From: JBFLYO01 sp040756745
Lineage (GTDB): Bacteria > Bacteroidota > Ignavibacteria > UBA10030 > UBA6906
Direction of reading: 5' to 3'
NCBI GenBank assembly: GCA_040756745.1
Contig: JBFLYO010000032.1
Coordinates: 1 to 45,019 of the forward strand
DNA length: 45,019 nt
How positions within the stretch are numbered: position 1 is the first letter of the stretch; every line of letters starts with the position of its first letter. The translations under genes were made by a program, and so were the position numbers. Positions 16,418-23,828 of the stretch are shown here, piece after piece. The notes below the pieces were generated by a model, which was given only the letters and a program-made list of their open reading frames with translations, had not been told where the DNA came from and did not search any database.

Positions 16418-16475
16418 CCCTGCCTGCCGGTTTACCCGCCACGCTGTTTGGCGGGCAGGCAGGCGGCAGGCAGGG
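16418..16475. repeat. Nested palindrome rich in GCCTGCC
   Basis: Outer arms CCCTGCCTGCC (16418-16428) and GGCAGGCAGGG (16465-16475) enclose inner arms CCCGCCA (16435-16441) and TGGCGGG (16449-16455), giving a two-tier cruciform. A related GCCTGCC/GGCGGGCAGGG arrangement occurs between the tRNA genes near 21897-21942. This suggests a dispersed element rather than a local structure. Confidence 0.65.
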
Positions 16476-16563
16476 AAGATGGAGAACGAATCGGTGGTTC
16501 GGAGCCGCCGGCGAACTCTCATTGCGCGGAATCCGGGCAGCGGACGAGGAAGCAATTTCAACG

Positions 16564-16592
16564 TTGACTTTTGAGGACCTTTGCGCTATACT
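16564..16592 (+). promoter_or_regulatory. Candidate promoter of the multiheme cytochrome gene
   Basis: TTGACT (16564-16569) and TATACT (16587-16592) are separated by 17 bp, a near-perfect housekeeping promoter. The start codon is 42 bp downstream of the -10 box. The cytochrome is therefore probably transcribed independently of the sigma-54 hydrogenase operon. Confidence 0.7.
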
Positions 16593-16634
16593 GTCGCCCT
16601 GCAGCAGCCACCAACATCACGAAAGGATCAAGAC

Positions 16635-18527
16635 ATGAAGACCGTTACGCTTTTTCTCTTCGCTGTCGTCTTGCTTCTATCTGCACCCAGCGGCCTGCCC
16701 GCCCAAACCTATCAGGGCTCGCAATACTGCCAGGCGTGTCATGGCGGAGTGGTCGGCAATCAGTTTTCATTGTGGCAGAACACTCTTCACTCAAAAATCC
16801 ATTTGAGGCCGGATTCCGTATCTATCCGGCCTCTTTCGGCGTTCACGCAGGGCGATTCGATCAGTGTCGGCATTGCAACTGCAAAAGTATATCTCAGCAG
16901 GGTCGGCAACGAGTTCTTTGCTCGGGTGGGGGGAGGGGGCACAAACTACAAAATTGCCTATACGTACGGTTGGGGATTCAAGCAGAGGTATCTCGTCAAG
17001 ATCGACACCTCGTACTACATGCTTCCCATTCAATACAATCTCACAGGATACCTCAACAATACATCCGGCACCTGGGTGGCATACAATGCAAGCAATTGGT
17101 TCAACACGGATGGATCGATCAAGCCTGTGAACAACACGTTCCGCGCAAAATCGTGGGATAAGAACTGCATGGGTTGCCACGTCACAGGAGGAAGAGTTGA
17201 GCGGGTGGTCGTCGGCGCCGATACCTCGTGGCATGCAACATGGTCGAACAATAATTCCGATTTGAACATCACCGTCGGCTGCGAGGCGTGCCACGGCCCT
17301 TCAACCGGCGGCGCGGGACTCGGACACCAGATGAACCCACGAAAGCTGGCAAGCAAACAGTCAAAGATCGAAGTCTGCGGTCAGTGTCATGTTCGCGCGT
17401 CGTCATGGCGGGGGGCAGGATTGGTGGGGACGCACGAGTTCAATAAGAACGAATTGAACGGTACCTACTTTAATCCGGCGGACACGACTCATCGCCTGGC
17501 GGAGTTCATGAACCTTTTGACGCCGGCTAATACGACGGGGGGGCCGGGCAACTGGTACGACGGCAAGACCGCCCGCCAGCATCACCAGCAGGTTCAAGAA
17601 ATATTGGGCTCGAAGCACTTTACAACTTCGTTTTTGGAAATCACGTGCTTCACGTGCCACTACACGCACAAGGGGAATGGCGGAAACCATATGCTCGTCG
17701 ATTCGCTCACGGTTGACACAACCCGGTATAAAGTGGATAATGACGACAATACGCTATGCCTTTCCTGCCATGCTACCCATGGTCCGTTCGCAGCCGTTCA
17801 ACCGGCGTGGGTGCAGAATGAGCCGACATTTCGCGACTCGATTGGAAAATATGTGAAGCTGCACACGAAGCATAGTGTATACGATCCGCTGAATGCGTCG
17901 AACACCGGCGGCGGTGGTCGGTGTTCAAAATGCCACATGGCGAAGACCGCAACTTCGGCGGTTTCCTATGATATCCACTCACACACGTTTGCCGTTGTGC
18001 CGCCGATCCAGACCCTGCGCTACAAGGACTCGACGAGAGTTGCAACGGGCATGCTTAACTCCTGCGCGACAAGCTGCCATCGTAACCCCTCGGGCTCCAC
18101 TGCTGCCGTTCCCACATTCGGCATCGGAGCCGATGCGAGTTTAACTAACTGGGCAGAGGCGACGGACCTTGCGCTTGCCGACACGCTCTGGCGCTACTGG
18201 CAGGCGTGGGGCTTCACAGGGGTGAAGGAAATCGCCCAGACGATTCCTGCGAAATACCATTTGTCCCAGAACTATCCCAACCCATTCAATCCGACAACAA
18301 GGATCACGGTTGATATTTCGCATCGGAATTCTGTTGTCCTCGCAATATATGATATCGTCGGCCGGCGTGTCGCAACGCTTATGGATGGCGAATACAATGC
18401 GGGGACGTATGAAATCACGTGGAACGGCAAGGACGACCGCGGCTTACCGGTCTCCACAGGCGTATATCTCTACAAATTCGACGCAGGAAATTTCTCGGCG
18501 ACAAAGAAGATGATTCTGGTGAAATAA
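16635..18527 (+). CDS. Secreted eight-heme c-type cytochrome with T9SS sorting domain
   Basis: The 630-aa protein starts with a signal peptide (MKTVTLFLFAVVLLLSAPSG, cleavage near residue 23). Seven CXXCH heme motifs begin at residues 32, 178, 216, 248, 338, 375 and 430, and one wider CATSCH (CXXXCH) begins at 477. Scattered histidines could be distal ligands. The C-terminus (about 540-630) is a type IX secretion type-A sorting domain with the YPNPFNP signature, so the protein is probably exported across the outer membrane and surface-anchored or released. Such a cytochrome could serve extracellular electron transfer or nitrogen-compound redox chemistry; the reaction is not identifiable. ATG 16635 was chosen because it opens the signal peptide; in-frame sequence upstream does not fit a secreted protein. 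Confidence 0.88.
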   Translation: MKTVTLFLFAVVLLLSAPSGLPAQTYQGSQYCQACHGGVVGNQFSLWQNTLHSKIHLRPDSVSIRPLSAFTQGDSISVGIATAKVYLSRVGNEFFARVGGGGTNYKIAYTYGWGFKQRYLVKIDTSYYMLPIQYNLTGYLNNTSGTWVAYNASNWFNTDGSIKPVNNTFRAKSWDKNCMGCHVTGGRVERVVVGADTSWHATWSNNNSDLNITVGCEACHGPSTGGAGLGHQMNPRKLASKQSKIEVCGQCHVRASSWRGAGLVGTHEFNKNELNGTYFNPADTTHRLAEFMNLLTPANTTGGPGNWYDGKTARQHHQQVQEILGSKHFTTSFLEITCFTCHYTHKGNGGNHMLVDSLTVDTTRYKVDNDDNTLCLSCHATHGPFAAVQPAWVQNEPTFRDSIGKYVKLHTKHSVYDPLNASNTGGGGRCSKCHMAKTATSAVSYDIHSHTFAVVPPIQTLRYKDSTRVATGMLNSCATSCHRNPSGSTAAVPTFGIGADASLTNWAEATDLALADTLWRYWQAWGFTGVKEIAQTIPAKYHLSQNYPNPFNPTTRITVDISHRNSVVLAIYDIVGRRVATLMDGEYNAGTYEITWNGKDDRGLPVSTGVYLYKFDAGNFSATKKMILVK

Positions 18528-18554
18528 GGACATTTGTCCTCCCCGCATGAAGCC

Positions 18555-18596
18555 AGGAGCCCGGGCCGCCACTCAACCCGGGCTCCTTACTTTTTC
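18555..18596 (+). terminator. Rho-independent terminator after the cytochrome gene
   Basis: A perfect 11-bp stem AGGAGCCCGGG (18555-18565) / CCCGGGCTCCT (18577-18587) with an 11-nt loop is followed by TACTTTTTCC. It lies 28 bp after the cytochrome stop. It could also shield the convergent minus-strand gene that ends at 18680. Confidence 0.85.
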
Positions 18597-18679
18597 CGGC
18601 CGATCGCGGTCAATGCTCCCGGCCTTCTTTCATCGTCAAGGCTTGCTACGAGGGAGAAAGCCTCAAAGAAGAGGAAGAC

Positions 18680-19090
18680 TCAGACAGCTTTCCGTCGCTG
18701 TCTGTATTTTCCGCTGCGGATCAGTCTTGAGGCGGGAACGACCTTATTATAATAGTACACCCAGGCGAGGACCGTTTTTCCATTCTGCAGGGTTACGCTC
18801 ACGAGGCGGCGGATGTACAGACTCTCAGCTTCTCGGCGCTGATCGTATTCCTCATATTGATCGAGCTGTTTCAATGCGGAAGCTGGGTTCTCAAGACGAA
18901 ACACTTCTCCGTACGTTCTGAGGGTGCGCGATGGCAACGCGCCGGGGTATCGTCCCACGTTATAGAGTCCGGCCCGGATCGAGCCGTGACCTACGAACTC
19001 GGCCCCCAGCTTTTTCTGCCATCCGTTCAGGGTCGGTCGTCCGCGGCGCAGAGTTCCGTAAACAAAAATGTGCTTAGGTGTTGCAGCCAT
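18680..19090 (-). CDS. Gamma-glutamylcyclotransferase/AIG2-like protein
   Basis: The 136-aa protein belongs to the AIG2/GGCT fold: it opens with the signature VYGTLRRGRPT and has GLYNVGRYPGA and the EYDQRREAESLYIRR stretch that carries the usual acidic catalytic residue region. Relatives release 5-oxoproline from gamma-glutamyl compounds or trim gamma-glutamylamines; the substrate here is unknown. It starts at the ATG complementary to 19088-19090 with GGAGG upstream, and follows the small membrane-protein gene by 5 bp, so the pair is probably one transcript. Confidence 0.82.
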   Translation of the reverse strand: MAATPKHIFVYGTLRRGRPTLNGWQKKLGAEFVGHGSIRAGLYNVGRYPGALPSRTLRTYGEVFRLENPASALKQLDQYEEYDQRREAESLYIRRLVSVTLQNGKTVLAWVYYYNKVVPASRLIRSGKYRQRRKAV

Positions 19091-19095
19091 CTGTC

Positions 19096-19521
19096 CTATA
19101 GCTCCTCCAAAAGGGATGCAAGTTTCTCGTAGCCGTGTGATTTGTCCTGAACATACTTCAGAACGACGGGCTTCTTCAGACTTCTCAAGTAATAGTCAAA
19201 GAGCCCGATAACCTCTTCGTTCGAAATCTGTTTCTGTTCCCGAAGGTGTCCAATAAACTCAAAGAAATTCAGATAGTCCGTAAATTCCGATGGCTCTCTG
19301 GTGACATATTTATTGATCTTTGATTCGTCTCCCTCATCAATAGTGTTACGAACTACCTTCAGGTCAGGCTTCTCATAGAACTTTTCATAGAGATCCTTAA
19401 GCCACTTGGCCCGGTCGAGCTTCTTGGCCTTGCTGTATGTGTAGAGGCCCCAAACGCCTGCCACTAGAATGGCAAGGTTTGCGAGAATGTCCGTTGCGGA
19501 TTTCCACTCTTCGAGCGACAT
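19096..19521 (-). CDS. Small membrane-anchored protein of unknown function
   Basis: The 141-aa protein has one N-terminal hydrophobic segment (ILANLAILVAGVWGLYTY) followed by a charged, helical cytoplasmic part (KWLKDLYEKFYEKPDLKVVR, LNFFEFIGHLREQKQISNEE). It resembles the many small DUF4760-like proteins, but I do not recognise a family with confidence. ATG at 19521 is preferred over a TTG three codons upstream because it has a GAGGA-type ribosome site. It has lower GC and more Lys and Asn than its neighbours, which may mean recent acquisition. Confidence 0.7.
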   Translation of the reverse strand: MSLEEWKSATDILANLAILVAGVWGLYTYSKAKKLDRAKWLKDLYEKFYEKPDLKVVRNTIDEGDESKINKYVTREPSEFTDYLNFFEFIGHLREQKQISNEEVIGLFDYYLRSLKKPVVLKYVQDKSHGYEKLASLLEEL

Positions 19522-19552
19522 TGTCCTCAACTGAATCGGTTTGTCTTGTGGT

Positions 19553-19580
19553 AATTTAAAAGAAACTTGAACAGATGCAA
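19553..19580 (-). promoter_or_regulatory. Candidate minus-strand promoter for the 19.5-18.7 kb gene pair
   Basis: Read on the minus strand, TTGCAT (19580-19575) and TAAATT (19558-19553) are spaced by 16 bp. The downstream ATG is at 19521. Moderate match only. Confidence 0.4.
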
Positions 19581-20062
19581 AACAGGTCGGGAGTTCGGAG
19601 TAGCAAGCCGATACAACTCAAAGAAAATACAGAAATGCTAACGACTGAAAAACACATAATCAGAAAAGCCGTCTTCATCTTAGCGATTGGCATTCTTTTC
19701 TCTTCTTTTGGGCAAGCTCAAGATTGAAGCACTTCCCCCACCTGGGACGTCTACCCCGCCCCCGCCAGACCAACTTTGTTCGCTCAATGGCGGGCTGGCG
19801 AACGACCGAGCAGAAGCAATATTCCGTTCGGTCGGATGGGCCTGTCCGCCGTGCTTTACCTTTTGGCGGATTCTCTTTACCCGCCGGAGTCGCCTTGATG
19901 GTGAGCCTGTCGAACCATCAGACGCAGGCGGGTCCCCGCGGCGGAGCCACCCTTGCATTCAGGCAGGCACTCGACAACGCCCGCCTTCGTCCTTTGGACT
20001 CCCGCCCTCGTTATCACTTCGGCGGACAAGTCGGCGCCAGACTTGCCGCATCGGCACCAAAC
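19581..20062. other. Non-coding stretch with repeat-like sequence
   Basis: No reading frame here looks like a protein: the overlapping open frames have proline/arginine-rich, repeat-derived sequence. It contains a small hairpin TGATGGT (19896-19902) / ACCATCA (19914-19920) around GAGCCTGTCGA, of the dispersed kind found beside genes in many genomes, and several GGCGGG/CCCGCC words. It may be a decayed gene or a pile of dispersed repeats. I see no RNA gene or insertion-sequence ends. Confidence 0.5.
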
Positions 20063-20084
20063 AAAAAAACCGGTCAAGACCGGT
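20063..20084 (-). terminator. Minus-strand intrinsic terminator of the SEC-C gene
   Basis: On the minus strand the stem ACCGGTC / GACCGGT is followed directly by TTTTTT (the complement of the A-run 20063-20069). It lies 35 bp after the stop of the SEC-C gene. The loop is short, so the lowest pairs probably open. Confidence 0.7.
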
Positions 20085-20118
20085 CTTCTTTCTAGTTTCC
20101 CGATATATGCCTCGTGAC

Positions 20119-21555
20119 TCATTCGCCCCCTAACCCCAGCTCCTTCCTCAATCGTCCCACATCCACCCGAAGGGAATCATCTTTTGCCGATTCGTTGCGG
20201 AGTTCAAAGTCCATCAGAAGCGACTCAAGGAGCTCCCGCCCGTCCCTGTCCTTTGCTGCCTGCCTCGGTGTCATTCCCCGCAGAGCGGGAATGGACTCGT
20301 CAAGCCAGCGCTCCCAATGCCGGTCCATCATCTCTTTCATCATGGCCTTCACCTCCGGGGACTCTCGCATCAGGCGGTCCTGCTCCGTCTCTTTGCCTTT
20401 GCCCCCTTTCGCGATTCCCTTCATGAGGCCCTCGTGTGAGCGTATCTCCGTCCGGAGAAGCACGGCGCTGTCGCCCAGGCGTTTCCTGATCTCTTTCTGA
20501 ACTCGCCTGGCCCTGCGCTCGGAATTGACTTCGACAACAAGGCGCGATTTTCCGATTGTCAGTGTCGCCAAGGTGGTGCTGTCTCCGAATCCGCCTTTGT
20601 ATCCCTTTCGCAGCCACTGGAGCGTTAGTTCGGTCGGGGTTCCGGTCCTGTTTCTCTTTGCTTCTTCGAGCATCTCCTCGTCCGCCATTCCCGTAGCCTT
20701 CTGCTCCAGATCCTTCAACGCTTCAAAGGCCTGTGCATATGATGGGATTTCAAACGTGAGCGTGTGGAACGCCAGAGGATCCCCGTCGGTATTCCGAATC
20801 TCGGGGGGGCGGTTCAATTCGTCTTGAAGCTCAAAGTACAATTCCCGCAGGTCCTCTTCGTGGTCGAGCAGTATGGCGCCGGACACGGGTTCGCCTGCCT
20901 TCGCCCCCCTTCCCTCCAGATACTCCCGGAAATCGAGTATCCGGTCCAGAAACACCGGTGGGATGATCATTGCCCCCGTTCCCATGAAGAAACTGCAACC
21001 ATCCACTTCGACCACACGTGCAAGCAGAATGTGACCGGGCTTCAGCATGGTTGATGCAGACCGCTCCGTGACATGGAGTTCGCGCCGGCGCAGGATATCC
21101 CGTATCGTGACGCCTTCACCGGACCGCGCATCGATGGTCTGGTAGTAGCTGTACGGGGCGTTCACGGTGGCTTCGATGAATCGGCGGAGGTCGGGATCGA
21201 TTTTTGCCCCCCCTTCAGCGAGAATCATCTCCGCGAGAGTCACCCCGTTCGCCGGTTTCCAGTTAAACATGAACCAGCGAGTGAAGGAATCTCCATCCGG
21301 ACCGGCAACATCAAAACGGGTGCCGTCTGTAAGGCGGTATTCATTCCACGCACGTTCCATCACCTTTGCTCCATAGTGCCCCTTCGCATACCTCAGAATG
21401 TGATTCGCGGATTCAGCATCGTGCATTCGCAGCCTGTTGTACACGACGTCGGAGCCGGGACTGGCGGCTGCGCCGTGGCAGTGTTTGTACTTCTTCCCGC
21501 TGCCACAGTAGCAGGGGTCGTTCCGGCCAATTCGGTTGTGGTTGCTCTCGGTCAT
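20119..21555 (-). CDS. SEC-C motif protein of unknown function
   Basis: The 478-aa protein has a zinc-binding SEC-C motif at its N-terminus (GRNDPCYCGSGKKYKHCHG, residues about 8-26), unlike SecA, where it is C-terminal. The long remainder is soluble, mixed alpha/beta and charged, with no recognised catalytic motif. I chose the ATG at 21555 because the SEC-C motif follows almost at once; the frame continues upstream but that part reads as non-coding. A candidate promoter overlaps the region just upstream, leaving a leader of only a few bases. Similar SEC-C proteins are widespread and uncharacterised. Confidence 0.75.
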   Translation of the reverse strand: MTESNHNRIGRNDPCYCGSGKKYKHCHGAAASPGSDVVYNRLRMHDAESANHILRYAKGHYGAKVMERAWNEYRLTDGTRFDVAGPDGDSFTRWFMFNWKPANGVTLAEMILAEGGAKIDPDLRRFIEATVNAPYSYYQTIDARSGEGVTIRDILRRRELHVTERSASTMLKPGHILLARVVEVDGCSFFMGTGAMIIPPVFLDRILDFREYLEGRGAKAGEPVSGAILLDHEEDLRELYFELQDELNRPPEIRNTDGDPLAFHTLTFEIPSYAQAFEALKDLEQKATGMADEEMLEEAKRNRTGTPTELTLQWLRKGYKGGFGDSTTLATLTIGKSRLVVEVNSERRARRVQKEIRKRLGDSAVLLRTEIRSHEGLMKGIAKGGKGKETEQDRLMRESPEVKAMMKEMMDRHWERWLDESIPALRGMTPRQAAKDRDGRELLESLLMDFELRNESAKDDSLRVDVGRLRKELGLGGE

Positions 21556-21563
21556 AAGGCTGG

Positions 21564-21592
21564 AACATAGCAATGTACACGCACAATCACAA
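21564..21592 (-). promoter_or_regulatory. Candidate promoter giving a nearly leaderless SEC-C mRNA
   Basis: On the minus strand TTGTGA (21592-21587) and TATGTT (21569-21564) are spaced by 17 bp. Transcription would begin within a few bases of the ATG at 21555, and no Shine-Dalgarno is visible. Confidence 0.4.
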
Positions 21593-21707
21593 ACGGAGAT
21601 ACGGCATGTCACGATAACGAGCTGGAACAGGAAAGGATGATCCGGAGCAACGCCGTGGGAAGGGTCGGCATGATCGTGGGCGGAGAACCCGTATTTCCGC
21701 GTGACCA

Positions 21708-21732
21708 GATCCCGACCCAAAACGTCGGGATC
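21708..21732. repeat. 9-bp hairpin GATCCCGAC/GTCGGGATC
   Basis: The arms 21708-21716 and 21724-21732 are perfect complements around CCAAAAC. The hairpin lies immediately beside the larger palindrome 21738-21791. Its role is unknown; it may be part of the same dispersed element. Confidence 0.6.
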
Positions 21733-21737
21733 CTCAA

Positions 21738-21791
21738 AATGACAAGGAGTTAGCTTCGCCCGCCCCGCGGGACTCGCTAACTCCTGTCATT
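21738..21791 (-). terminator. Long palindrome just downstream of tRNA-Glu, possible terminator
   Basis: The arms AATGACAAGGAGTTAGC (21738-21754) and GCTAACTCCTGTCATT (21776-21791) pair completely apart from one bulged A, with a GC-rich 21-nt loop. On the minus strand it begins 8 bp after the tRNA-Glu 3' end and is followed by TTGAGG, so it can end the tRNA transcript. The T-tract is weak, so a dispersed palindrome is the alternative. Confidence 0.5.
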
Positions 21792-21798
21792 ATGGGAG

Positions 21799-21871
21799 TA
21801 GCCTTAACGGGAATCGAACCCGTATTTCAGCCTTGAGAGGGCTGCGTCCTGAACCGTTAGACGATAAGGCC
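21799..21871 (-). tRNA. tRNA-Glu (anticodon CUC)
   Basis: The 73-nt cloverleaf on the minus strand has an acceptor arm GGCCTTA/TAAGGCT, D-arm beginning GTCTAACGG, anticodon stem-loop CAGCC-CTCTCAA-GGCTG (anticodon CTC) and T-arm ACGGGTTCGATTCCCGT. CCA is not encoded. It is the second tRNA after tRNA-Gln on the same strand. A matching UUC isoacceptor must exist elsewhere. Confidence 0.92.
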
Positions 21872-21876
21872 CCACA

Positions 21877-22067
21877 ATTGCGGAATGTGGATTGCGCCCG
21901 CCTGCCCCCCTGAATTCTGTGAGGCGGGCAGGGATTGCGGAATACTTTGAGTGGCAGTCATAACAGAAATATTGCCGCCCTAATTCCCTCTTGACCTCCC
22001 TGCAATCCATTGCAGAATCATTCCAGTGTACGCTTCACATAGTGTTCCGCAATCCGCATTCCGCAAT
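21877..22067. repeat. 20-bp inverted repeat of the GCAATCCGCAAT word between the tRNAs
   Basis: The left arm 21877-21896 and the right arm 22048-22067 are inverted copies with one mismatch. Further partial copies (GATTGCGGAAT near 21944, CCGCAATCCGCAAT near 22061) and a GCCCGCCTGCC/GGCGGGCAGGG pair (about 21897-21942) fill the spacer. The same word occurs upstream of sucD (about 31250-31277). No gene is seen in this 207-bp tRNA spacer. Confidence 0.65.
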
Positions 22068-22078
22068 CCGCAATGCTG

Positions 22079-22149
22079 CTGCCCCGCAAGGATTCGAACC
22101 TCGATAAGCAGATCCAGAGTCTGCTGTCTTGCCATTAGACGACGGGGCA
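22079..22149 (-). tRNA. tRNA-Gln (anticodon CUG)
   Basis: The 71-nt cloverleaf has acceptor stem TGCCCCG/CGGGGCA, D-arm GTCTAATGGCAAGAC, anticodon stem-loop AGCAGA-CTCTGGA-TCTGCT (anticodon CTG) and T-loop GGTTCGAATCC. CCA is not encoded; the discriminator base is G. It lies 18 bp downstream of a strong promoter and heads a two-tRNA transcript with tRNA-Glu. gatA in the same window suggests Gln-tRNA is made by transamidation. Confidence 0.93.
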
Positions 22150-22167
22150 ATCATTCAAATCACATCT

Positions 22168-22196
22168 AATTTACGGAAATCTCTCGAAAGTGTCAA
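22168..22196 (-). promoter_or_regulatory. Strong promoter of the tRNA-Gln/tRNA-Glu transcript
   Basis: On the minus strand a consensus TTGACA (22196-22191), a 17-bp spacer and TAAATT (22173-22168) precede the tRNA by 18 bp. This is the best -35 match in the window. The rest of the gap up to 22445 shows nothing else I can name. Confidence 0.8.
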
Positions 22197-22445
22197 AGAT
22201 GCCTGCCTGTCCCCGACCAGGCTTTCCGGCGTGGGGTGCGAAAATCCGGACGGATCGCCGATGACAATCGATACCCGACTCCTTTGGCAAGGTGCAAGAA
22301 CCTTCGCGTTTGCTTTTGGAAATGGGGAGTGCTACGTTTCCACCACAGCCGCATCGGCGCTCGCTGACTTGATACGCCAACTGGGAAGCCGGCATCAGTC
22401 GAAGCGTCGTGAAGGGCTGCGCTCACCTGCTCGATCTCTTCCATC

Positions 22446-23828
22446 ATGAACAGACTCTTCATTGCCTTCATCTGCGCGGTGGCGGCCCTGGGGGGACTGC
22501 TTTTCGGCTACGATACTGCAGTCATCTCAGGCGCCATCGGATATATGAGCAGGTATTTCGGCATGACTCCCACGATGGAAGGCTGGACCTCCTCGTGCGT
22601 GCTTCTGGGATGTGCTGTGGGCGCCGGGAGCGCAGGCTTTGTGAGCGACAGGATCGGCCGAAAGATGGCGCTCATGCTTGCGGCACTCTGCTTCTTTGCA
22701 AGCGCCCTCGGGACTTCGCTTGCCCCGACGCTCGGAGTATTTGTGGCCTTCAGAATTCTGGGGGGGCTCGGGATCGGCTCCGCATCGATCATTTCACCCA
22801 TGTATATCGCGGAGGTCAGCCCGGCGCACATACGGGGAAAGATGGTGACTGTCAACCAGTTCGCCATCGTGACGGGGATGCTGCTGGTCTATTTTGTGAA
22901 CTACGGCATCGCACGGCAGGGGACGGAAGAGTGGAACCAGACGGACGGATGGCGATGGATGTTCGGCTCAGGCGCCTTCCCCTCGTTCTTCCTCCTTGTT
23001 GCGCTTCTGTTCATTCCCGAGACGCCACGATGGGTGGCCCTCCATGCGCGCAATGGCATAGAACGGGCACGGAAGGTCATGATCCGAATCGGCGGGGAGG
23101 AGTACGCCCGCGACGAGCTGCGCGGCATTGAGAACAGCGCTAACCGCTCATCCTCCCCCCTGACGGAACTCCTGGCAAAGCCGTTTCGGACTGTGTTCCT
23201 CTTGGGGATCGCGCTTGCCGTCCTGCAGCAGATCACGGGGATCAATGTCTTTCTCTACTACGGTCCCGAGATCTTCAAATCGATTGTCCAGGGAACGAAA
23301 ACGGACGTCGCACTCTTGCAGACCATCGTCATCGGCGCCTGCAACATGTTGTTCACCGTTGTTGCCTTCACGTCGGTGGACAGGTTTGGACGACGCCCGC
23401 TCATGCTCATCGGTGCAAGCGGGATGTGCCTGGCCCTCACAGCAATGGGTGTGGCTGCGTTTTTTGGCAGGACCGAGGGGTGGCTGCTGGCATTCATCCT
23501 CACCTACATTGCCTCGTTCGCCCTGGCGGTGGGTCCGGTGACCTGGGTGATTCTCTCGGAAATCTTTCCGACACGCATGCGGGCGACGGCCATGGCGATT
23601 GCCACCGTCTGCCTCTGGATTGCGAACTACGGGGTCTCGCAGACATTTCCCATGCTGGATAAATCGACACTCCTTGTCGATCTCTTCCATCATGCCTTTC
23701 CCTTCTGGGTCTATGCGGCCTTCTGCGTCGTCCTCTTTCTCCTGGTCCTGACCATGGTCCCGGAGACCAAGGGGAAGTCGCTGGAAGAGATAGAACGTAC
23801 GTGGCACCAACGGGGAACACCATCATGA
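22446..23828 (+). CDS. MFS transporter of the sugar porter family (XylE/GLUT-like)
   Basis: The 460-aa protein has 12 predicted membrane helices and the sugar-porter signatures: LGGLLFGYDTAVISGA (helix 1), DRIGRK (loop 2-3), PMYIAEVSPAHIRG, PETPRW before the central loop, QQITGINVFLYYGP (helix 7), DRFGRRP and the C-terminal VPETKGKSLEEIE. It probably carries a hexose, pentose or cyclitol by proton symport in the inner membrane. Its stop overlaps the start of a UroD-like methyltransferase gene (ATGA), so the two are coupled; the pairing hints at uptake of a compound that is then demethylated or otherwise processed, but this is speculation. Confidence 0.92.
   Translation: MNRLFIAFICAVAALGGLLFGYDTAVISGAIGYMSRYFGMTPTMEGWTSSCVLLGCAVGAGSAGFVSDRIGRKMALMLAALCFFASALGTSLAPTLGVFVAFRILGGLGIGSASIISPMYIAEVSPAHIRGKMVTVNQFAIVTGMLLVYFVNYGIARQGTEEWNQTDGWRWMFGSGAFPSFFLLVALLFIPETPRWVALHARNGIERARKVMIRIGGEEYARDELRGIENSANRSSSPLTELLAKPFRTVFLLGIALAVLQQITGINVFLYYGPEIFKSIVQGTKTDVALLQTIVIGACNMLFTVVAFTSVDRFGRRPLMLIGASGMCLALTAMGVAAFFGRTEGWLLAFILTYIASFALAVGPVTWVILSEIFPTRMRATAMAIATVCLWIANYGVSQTFPMLDKSTLLVDLFHHAFPFWVYAAFCVVLFLLVLTMVPETKGKSLEEIERTWHQRGTPS

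Noticed and set aside
19687..20133. 148-aa and 123-aa open frames in the 19.6-20.1 kb gap
   Set aside because: Low-complexity, repeat-derived sequence with no start context; overlapping frames on both strands look equally random.
21877..22067. CRISPR array or attachment site between the tRNAs
   Set aside because: The repeats are inverted, irregular and without uniform spacers; no integrase gene or tRNA 3'-end duplication was seen.
22129..22449. 106-aa frame between tRNA-Gln and the MFS gene
   Set aside because: It begins inside the tRNA and its sequence resembles no family; the region is better explained by the tRNA promoter.
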